Source of the DNA: Allomyces macrogynus ATCC 38327
Taxonomy: Eukaryota > Blastocladiomycota > Blastocladiomycetes > Blastocladiales > Blastocladiaceae
Direction of reading: 5' to 3'
Assembly (NCBI GenBank): GCA_000151295.1
Contig: GG745362.1
Span: forward strand, 379,942-443,941
DNA: 64,000 nucleotides
How positions within the stretch are numbered: position 1 is the first letter of the stretch; every line of letters starts with the position of its first letter. The notes beneath the pieces were generated by a model. It did no database searches. It saw only the letters and a program-made list of their open reading frames with translations, and was not told where the DNA came from. Shown in pieces: positions 56,427-64,000 of the stretch. Position numbers and translations under genes: made by a program.

Positions 56427-57779
56427 TCAGTCGAGGACCTTCTCGGCGCGCGCAACGACCTGCTCCTGCACGTTCTGCATCACCTTCTTCAACACCGGAT
56501 GCTCCGCATCCAGCTCGACCGTTTCCACCACTTTCCCAGTCTGTACGTCCACGACCTCGACCGTCCTGATTGGCGTGACCAAGCGCGACGTCGAGGTCAC
56601 TGCCGCCGCCCTCCACCGCGTCTCGACCTCGTCGACCTGTGGGAACGCAAACTCGACCTTTGCCGCCGATTTCGTCTTCTCATCCTCAATCACCGCGCGC
56701 AAAATCGTACCCGTGAGCACCGCGTCCAACGGCGCCGTTTGCAACGCCACCTCCCCACCGTCCTTCTCCACGACGGCGATAAAGTTGGACGAGAGCCCTT
56801 CGTACACGTCCCCACCATCCACCAACACCACTTCATTCACGTCCGGCTTGAGGTACGCGTCAATCAGCGCCTGCCGCCCGGCAACCCACGCCGAGTCCTT
56901 GGCGGCCGCGTTACCGCGGTGCCCTGCACCGAGCACGAGAATGGCTTTCGTCTGGCCCGAGAGCGCCGGTGGGCCGGGGGCTTTCAAATGCGTGCAGTGC
57001 ACGGCGAGCGTGCCGTCCGCGGAAACGAGCCAGGTGACTTTGGTTTCGGCCGAGGACGCGAGGGATGGGTTGGTAGTGTAGTAGGCAGAGAGAGCGGCGC
57101 GCGCGACGGACCGGAGCCAGGCGGCGAGGGTGGGCGGGTCGGTCAGGTGCCGTTCGAGTGGAGTCGCGGGAGAGTGCATTTTCGCGAGCGAGGTGGCGGT
57201 GCGCTGGATGTGGCCTTGGTAGTCGAAGATGTGCGATCGTTGCACGGTGCGGGAGGAGAGGATGCGCGTTCGGTCAGAGCGATCATGGACGCCGGCCCCC
57301 GGCGAGGGGGGGGGGGGGGGGAGAGGGAGAGCATACCGAGCGCCCGTGTAGGCTCCTGTGCAGAGGAGGCAAAAACGGCGTGATACAATGGTTAGCAAGC
57401 GCGAATCACCACGACGACGTCATTGAAAACGTACCGCGCGGCAGCGCCAACAGCCAAAGATTCGAATCGCCGGATACGTTGGCCGTCTCGACGGTGATCT
57501 CGGCGGGGACGGGTGCGGCGAAGGCGGTCGGCGCCGCGGTCCAGCGCGCAGCGACTAAGTGTTGGACGCATACTTGATCAGTCCCGGTTCCAGTCAGCAG
57601 CGATTCGAGCGGCAACGCCGCGCACCAGGAATTACGGGCGTCGAGGTTGAAACGGCCATGGTGCGGACGGTGGAGAAGATGGCAGAGCGCAGCGTGGAGC
57701 CTTGCAGAGCACGAAGGGCCGGAGGAGTTGAAGTTGTTGCAGCGAGCCGGGTCAGGAGCATGGTCGGAGCGTGCAGCAC
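56427..57779 (-). CDS. Class IV aminotransferase-like PLP enzyme, probably mitochondrial
   Basis: Exons 57779-57626, 57554-57435 and a short block starting at 57355 that continues to 56427, with GT-AG introns between the first two and before 57355. The N-terminus MLHAPTMLLTRLAATT with Arg and Ser/Thr but no acids looks like a mitochondrial presequence. The fold IV signature is good: LPRGAYTGAR, HIFDYQGHIQR, AAAKDSAWVAGRQAL (candidate PLP lysine), EVVLVDGGDVYEGLSSNF, and TAPLDAVLTGTILR. Between GAR and TVQRSHIF the frame encodes 28 Pro/Gly-rich residues around a 17-base G/C run and a GTATGC donor, so an intron without a normal AG acceptor is suspected. Substrate unknown. Confidence 0.75.
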
Positions 57780-58128
57780 GTTGGTGGAGAGGTGGACCCA
57801 CCAAGTTTCGGGAGATTTGGCGGCGGGTTGGTCGAGGGTCGGTCGGTCGCTGATCTTGAAGCCGTCGGCGTCAGCGTGAGCGTGTGGGCCGTTGCTGAGA
57901 GTGTCGTGTCGTTGGTTGGATGAGTTGCGCGTTGCGATGCGCGTACGGTCATGTCGTCGTTGTCAGTGAAGATGGCGAGCGCTGCCATCGGCGGTTCGAT
58001 GACCGCGCCGCGTCACAGAGGCGTGACTGGCACGCTCACGACTCGCGCCTGTCTCGCACCAGAGCTTCTCCGCATGCACGTGTGGCGCGTCGACCGCACG
58101 CTGGCGCTCCCTGGCAGTTTTCCGCTCA

Positions 58129-59544
58129 ATGACGACTACGTCGACACCGACGAACACGACCCTGCCCCCCACGATCCCGCCCGCTCCTGCCAACCTGCCG
58201 CACATGGACCAAACCCACGCAAACGACCGCTCGCCGCGCCTCGAGCCCGCCGCCGACGCCAACGGCGCCACCAATAGCACCGACGCGCTCATCACCACCT
58301 TTGGCTCCGTCCGCGTCGCGCACCCGCTGCCCGCGCACGATGCCGACGACCACGACCACGACGACGACCACTCGGACGACGAGCATGAGTACCATGACGA
58401 CGACGCGACTACCACGGCCGTCGGCGCCGAGGAAATCGTCGACGAATCCGTTTTCCTCGCCGATGTGCCCGACGATTGCCCCGAACTCGACCTCACGCAC
58501 TGCCGGTTGCGCGATATGGCCGCCCTCGGTCTGTCCCGGTTGACGCAGCTCGAGCGGCTCGGGATGCGGCAGAACCTGTTTGCGCATATCGAAGGGATCG
58601 ATGGACTCGCAGGCAACTTGCGCGAGTTAGACTTATATGATAACCGGATTGCCAAGATTCATGCATTGGCCGTGTTTGAGAAGCTCGAGTACGTGGGCCG
58701 AGTTGTTTCCGCGACGGTGTCACAAATGCTGAACAGTACTGGACGTGATAGAACGCTCGACCTCTCGTTCAACAAGATCAAGCGCATCCCAAAGGGCGTC
58801 TTTGACAAGCTCAACAATCTGACCGACCTCTACTTTGTCGCCAACAAAATCTCCACCATTGAGCACCTCGATGGCCTCACCAGTCTGCGCAACCTCGAGC
58901 TCGGCGCGAACCGCATCAGAGTACGCCCCATCCTCCCTTCCCAACCCCCATCCGCAACCCGAATTTTAACCCCATCCATCTCCAGACAATCGAGAACCTC
59001 GACCACCTGACCAACCTCACGCAACTGTGGCTCGGCAAGAACAAGATCACCTCACTCGCCGGGCTCGCGTCACTGCAAAACCTGACGCTACTCTCGATCC
59101 AGTCGAACCGCATCGTCGACCTGGCGGGCCTCGAAAACTTGCCGAACCTCGAAGAACTCTACATGTCGCACAATGGCGTGCTCGAGCTCGAGCACCTTGA
59201 AAACAACACCAAGTTGCGCGTGCTCGACGTGTGCAATAACCGCATCAGCAAGTTGGAGAACATTGCGCATTTGATCCACCTCGAGGAGCTCTGGGTACGT
59301 TGCACCGATTGATTGGGCGCCTCGCACGAGCAGGACTGACGGTGTGCATTCGATCTAGATCTCGTACAACCACCTCGACGACTGGGACGCCGTCGAGGCA
59401 CAGACCAAGGACTTGGCCAAGCTCGAGACCATCTACCTCGAGGGCAACCCGCTGCAGAAATCGGCGGGCGCGTCGTACCGCACGCGCGTCAAGGTTCTGA
59501 TTCCGTGGATCAAGCAGATTGACGCGACGTTTGTGCGTAATTAG
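58129..59544 (+). CDS. Protein phosphatase 1 regulatory subunit sds22/PPP1R7-like
   Basis: Four exons (58129-58688, 58752-58920, 58986-59294, 59359-59544) give 407 aa. An acidic, His/Asp-rich N-terminus (residues ~70-105) leads into 10-12 SDS22-type 22-residue leucine-rich repeats (LRELDLYDNRIAKI, LTDLYFVANKISTI, LTQLWLGKNKITSL, LEELYMSHNGVLEL). The LRR-cap-like end reads LETIYLEGNPLQK...YRTRVKVLIPWIKQIDATFVRN, as in sds22, which binds PP1 catalytic subunit in the nucleus and cytosol. ATG at 58204 is an alternative start. All three introns have GTACG donors. Confidence 0.9.
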
Positions 59545-60201
59545 CGGCGATTTGGTCGAGAATACACGGTCCGCGCGCAGGCACAGTTTTGGAAAGTCGC
59601 GCTTTCGGTCAGGATCGACAAGCGCGCCAGTCGCACGGGGCGAGGACCGCGGCGGTGACCAGGGGCAAGTGTGTCTGCCACCCACGCCGAGCGGTCCGAC
59701 CCAAGGCATCCGCTCGTTGTGCTCTAGATTCTCCACCGGCATATGGTCTCGTCACGCCCCGTCCCATCCCGTCTCATTCTGCAACGCTGGCCGGTCGACC
59801 GACAGCCAAGCACAAAGCATTGGAGACCCATTCAATCCTGGCCGACGGTGGCACGGCGCGGATTCTGCCAATGATAGATATCCTGTGCCCTGCTGCTTGC
59901 CAGCCGCTGTCCCTCCATTTCTTGTGGCCAGAAATGGAGGCCCACGGCTCGTGGCGACGTGCGTAGTTGACGACGAAGCGCGTGGGCCTTGGCGCGCTCG
60001 GTCCTGCCGCTCCCACCGCCGTCGCTGCCGCCGTGTCGGGGTTTTTCAGTTTTGAGGCCATCGCAAGCGCGTGGTGCGGGGCTTGAAGAGGATGCTCTCA
60101 TGGCGCTTGCAAAGCGCAAGGAATAGAACCCCTGGCAAGGAGACAACAAGTAAAAGCGCTTCTCCTAAAGTTCACACCACCATCACCCCATCATCGTCGC
60201 C
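59545..60201. other. Intergenic
   Basis: No gene or repeat recognised between sds22 and the next gene. Confidence 0.4.
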
Positions 60202-63200
60202 ATGATCGCGTCGCTGGCAGATCTTGACCTCGACTTCCGCGTCGACAACGAGAATTTCGCTCACCGGCACACTTCCATCACCCAGCACTTGGCGCAATCC
60301 GCTCAGCAAGGCAACAGAAACTCGGCGACCTCACTTTGCTCGCTTCCAGCACGCTCTGAGCACGACAAGTCCCGACAATTCGAGTACAACCATGCCCTCC
60401 AGTCTCCTGAATGCGTCCGGGAACGCATCTTTCCGCCGCGCATCCATTCATGCCGACCAAGGACCAGAACTCGGCAATAGCGCCCGGATCCGCGGCGCGT
60501 CGAAACTCGGCGGCCTCTGTCGCTCTTCGGTGACGGCGCCGCAGCCGCAGCGCGTGTTTTCGTTGCAGGACGTGCAGATACCAGTTGTATGTTGATCATT
60601 GCGAGAATGTCGGGTGAATCGGACCTTCCGGTGAATCTGTCGGGACTTTTGCACTGACGTGCAACGGGTCGTGTAGCTCGCGAGTACGCCCGTGCACGTC
60701 CAACAAACAAAACTGAAGCCACCTTGCTGATTGCTTACGATGTCCACAGCTCGCACTGTCGGCGAGCCGAGTTCCCTGGGCCCGAAACGCGACGCCGGCG
60801 GTCCCAGCACGTCCACCTCCCCCGTCCCCACCGGCGGCACCGACGACCCGTCACGCCCGACCTCGGCCGACTCTGTGCAATCGTCCCCGACAACCGCCAT
60901 GTTCTGCAGCCTTCTCGCCACGTTTGATGACTTGTCGTGGCTCGCGCAGGACGAGCGCGTGACCTTGGTATGCCCCACTCGCAGCGTGCGCGAGACCGCA
61001 ACGTTTGCGGGGTGGACTGACGATGCGGAGCGAATCAAAGGAGTAGAAAACGGCCTTTCTCTCGGAACTGACGCTGCAGTTCTCGGACAAGCTCAAGTCG
61101 GTGCTCAAGCAAATCGACGGCGAGGAAACGGTCGCGCGGCTATTGGCGAATTTGCGCGTGATTCGGGATAACGTGTTACATCGCATGCGCGACCATTTCA
61201 TGGGTACCCACCTCCTCCACCTCCACCGCGTCGCGCTCCGCTTACTCCCCACCCCTAGGCCTCTCCCTCTGCGCGACCCTCCCGCGCGACGCGACCTTCG
61301 AACAATGCCTCGTGCACTTCCGGCGCGACCTTCGGCGTCACCTCAAGCCCTCCACGCTCATCACGCAAGCGCGGCTCGGCGGCGCCATCCGCCGGCGGTA
61401 CTCCCTTCCCGCGCCTCCCTTACCGCGGGTCCTGCAAGACGTCGACGACATGGTCTCGACCATCACCGCACACCTGATGACGCACGAACCCGTCGCCCAG
61501 ATCCTGCAACGCGCACCGGAACCCGAAATCGCACGGGTCCAGGAAAAACTCCGGATCGCGGCCGAAGTGCAGCGCGAACTGCACGCGCAGTCGCAATTCC
61601 ACGCGCGGTTACGGGAACGTGGGATGCCCGCGGCGTTGGCACATACGTTGGCGATGCATGCGAGACCGGTGCTTGGAACTCGGACGCCGCGGACGCCAAG
61701 GACGGCGACGACGAATAGTAAGCCGCATACGGCGGCGATGGCGACGGAGATGCAGGAGAGGAAGGACGAGGAAGAGGTCGCGGCCGCCGCGGTGAAGGCG
61801 ATGGCCGAGGCGACGGGGGCGGTGGTCGTGCCGGGTGGAGGGAAGGGGAACGTGGGGGACGATCCGCTGCTCATGGCGTCGTTCGCGCGGTCGCCGACGC
61901 GCGAGTGGGTCCCAACGAGGGCGGTCCCGCAGGAACCGATACCTCCCGCGGCACGCGGCGGGGTCGCCGACGCGGTTGTATGAGATGGTGGATGCGACGG
62001 CGGCCGCTGCGGCCGCGACGGCAGGGCGTGAAAGGGTGCCGGACGACGAGGACGAGGTGCAGCGGTCGCTCAACGCGTCGCATATTGTCGCGGTCGCAGG
62101 GGACAGTAGGGAAGCGGGCGGTCCCGAGTCGTTCGAGAACATGACGGGGATCGCGCCACCGCGGATGACGAGACGCGATCCGCGCGGTGGGATGGCGTTT
62201 CGGTTGCTGGATATGGTGCAGTGGATCGAGGACGAGGCGCAGCCCATGGATCAGGTCACGGGCAAGGATCTCGGTACGGATTTGATTCCGCGAGTCGAGG
62301 GTCGGAAGGAGGTTCGGTGACTGACGTGCTTGTTCTGAGTTAGATAGCCAGCTCTCGCACACACAAGAAGTCGAGGAACTCTTCGACGAAATCATGCAAT
62401 CCGTGACCGGCGGGCAACTGCATCTTACGGAACCGCCTGCGGCCAAAAGGTACCCGGCGATTGCGCACGACTCGCTCGCCGCGCAGCTCGTGCACCAGTC
62501 GACCATGTCGCTCGTCTCCCGGTCGACCATCGAAACCCGTACCATTGCGCACCGGATTCAAATGATGCCGCGGCACGTCTCGCAGCACGAGATTCACGTC
62601 GCTGCCGACCAATTTGCCAAAAATCGTGCGGCGGCCATGGCGGCGGTCCCGAGCAGCCGCAACGCCGCGTTCCGGTACAACTTTGGCGGGTATATCCCGG
62701 AGACGACGGTGCGTGTGCGCCGCAACCGGTTGTCGATCGAGGGGTACCGCGCGTTCCTACGGCATACGCGCGTGGACTTTTTGGAAAAGGAGGATATGGA
62801 CTCCCGTGTGGGGAGGCCATTGTCGGGGCCGCACGATGCGGGTGCCGGTGCGGACGACGAAGCGGAGCTCAACCGCTGGCGACGCGCCGCGCTCGATTTG
62901 TCGTTTATCCCTGGGTCGTGGAACACGAACGTGCTCGAGGCCATGAGCCCGCCGTCGTCGCCCCGAGTTGCGCGAAGGGATGTTGGATGACGATGACGAC
63001 GATACGATGATGGGGGTGGGGGTGCCTTCCCCCCCCGTTCATGCTAGATCCCGCTGCCCGCGGGGGCGGGCCTGAGCCGGCCCGCCGTCCCCGACCACAC
63101 GACTCGCGCCGTCGCCGCGCGCGCAGTCGCCGACGCCGTCGGCACCGAGTACTCGGCCGGGGTCACCCGAGTCGCTGTCACCCGCACACACGCGCTCGTC

Positions 63201-63729
63201 TTCCCCAACGACTGACTCAGCCCGGCCCGTGCGCATAACCGCACCAATCGAAGCGCGGTTCGAGCGCATATTCGTACGCCTCGCCATGCCCGTCGCCGAC
63301 CGCCTTCACCTGGCCATCGTCTACGGCCGCGAACCGCCCGCGACGCAAGCGCGCGCGGTCCGGCGGTGGGAGCGTGCGACCGCGGCCATTCTTCGGCGCG
63401 AAGCCATTCTCGGGGACCTGATTGCGTTCGAGTACACGGCGTCGCAGCCGTTACGGTTCTGGGACCAGCGGACCCAGTTGTTACCCGAGGCAGCGGCGCG
63501 CGCCGCGTGGGTGCGCAGATTGCATGCGGGGGATGCGGCAGTGCACGCGGCGATCGATGCGATTGACGCGATTGCGCTGGTCGGGTCGGCGGTAACGAGG
63601 GGGGTCGCGCCGGTGCCGGTCAGTTATCGGGGGAGGCTGTACCGCGAGAAGATGGCGCATGATTACACGGAGCTGCTGCATGCGCTAGTGAATCCGATCC
63701 AGGGGGAGAGAACGGGCGGCTTGATATGA
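60202..63729 (+). CDS. Multi-exon coiled-coil protein, CCDC87-like at its C-terminus
   Basis: Coding-like blocks run in order: MIASLADLDLDFRVDNENF (60202), TTAMFCSLLATFDDLSWLAQDERVTL (60890s), LTLQFSDKLKSVLKQIDG...MRDHFM, the block 61312-61980 (HFRRDLRRHLKPSTL, LMTHEPVAQIL), 61985-62310 (FRLLDMVQWIEDEAQP), 62344-62990 (VEELFDEIMQSVTGG, RRNRLSIEGYRAFL) and 63076-63729. The last contains AVRRWERATAAILRREAILGDLIAFE and SYRGRLYREKMAHDYTELL, similar to my recollection of the C-terminal region of CCDC87-type sperm/flagellum proteins. Several junctions are canonical introns (61203-61258; 62307-62343), but others look like frame changes, such as near 61978. Assignment is tentative. Confidence 0.4.
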
Positions 63730-64000
63730 TTGGGGTTGGACATGGTAGGGTAGAGGGTAAAGATAGAATGGGACTTGGACGATGCTTTCTCCATGGCACG
63801 TTGTATGTCTTGACCATCTGTAAGCCCTTTGCTTGGGTGTCGCGTGGCCGATACAAATGAGAACAGCGATCTTCGGCAACCATTTGGTGTTCTATGAAAA
63901 TGACTGCAGCAGTGAATCCTGTTTTTGTCGGAGTGATTGGCTCGCGTTTGTAATTTCTCGCGGCAATGCTGCGGAGATTTTAGTGGAGCAGCAACAGGAT
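63730..64000. other. 3' flank of the last gene
   Basis: Lower-GC sequence after the stop at 63729. Nothing further recognised. Confidence 0.4.

Noticed and set aside
1..64000. Giant-virus origin (Pandoravirus-like high GC)
   Set aside because: Numerous spliceosomal introns and cellular genes such as eIF3f, sds22, SFR1 and acid lipase indicate a cellular nuclear genome.

Overview
The window is nuclear DNA of a eukaryote. It has spliceosomal introns of about 42-95 bases, mostly with GTACG or GTGCG donors and usually a TAG or CAG acceptor. It also carries a full set of eukaryotic genes: mRNA cap (guanine-N7) methyltransferase, eIF3f, an sds22-type PP1 regulator, PHO8-type alkaline phosphatase, acid-lipase-type lipase, SFR1/MEI5, and a Rad5/SHPRH-like SNF2-RING ATPase. 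The flanks are very GC-rich and compact. A DIRS-type retroelement, F-box/ankyrin-like decayed genes and candidate flagellar proteins (SHIPPO-like, CCDC87-like) fit a zoosporic fungus, most likely Blastocladiomycota (Allomyces-like). That placement is inference; no marker was searched.

Layout. 1-3.5 kb: simple repeats, then alkaline phosphatase. 3.5-10.4 kb: a lower-GC block with a divergent pair, a Q-rich coiled-coil gene (minus) and an HSPA12-like Hsp70 (plus). 10.4-23.3 kb: dense GC-rich genes (SHIPPO-like candidate, F-box protein, SFR1-like, lipase, coiled-coil gene, cap methyltransferase, eIF3f, RING protein). 23.3-35.3 kb: a lower-GC accessory island with two paralogous single-pass membrane genes (24.0 and 30.8 kb), each behind an array of 16-bp repeats and a TATA-like box; between and after them lie decayed F-box/ankyrin-like and LRR-like genes, a small GIY-YIG-like gene and a fragment of a gene whose full copy sits at 35.3-37.1 kb. 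37.3-41.6 kb: a decayed DIRS-type retrotransposon. 41.5-46.6 kb: a kinase-like gene, unrecognised gene pieces and a broken partial copy of the SNF2-RING gene. 46.9-48.8 kb: an F-box/LRR-like gene. 51.5-64 kb: SNF2-RING ATPase, a class IV aminotransferase-like gene with a probable mitochondrial presequence, sds22, and a CCDC87-like gene running near the end.

The conserved genes do not form an operon; they are ordinary nuclear genes in mixed orientation, several sharing divergent promoters or overlapping 3' ends. The most unusual content is the accessory island: duplicated membrane genes with copy-number-variable promoter arrays and a mosaic identity pattern that suggests gene conversion. Caution: several conserved genes (alkaline phosphatase, lipase, kinase-like, CCDC87-like) show single-base frame disruptions, so sequence error cannot be separated from true decay here.
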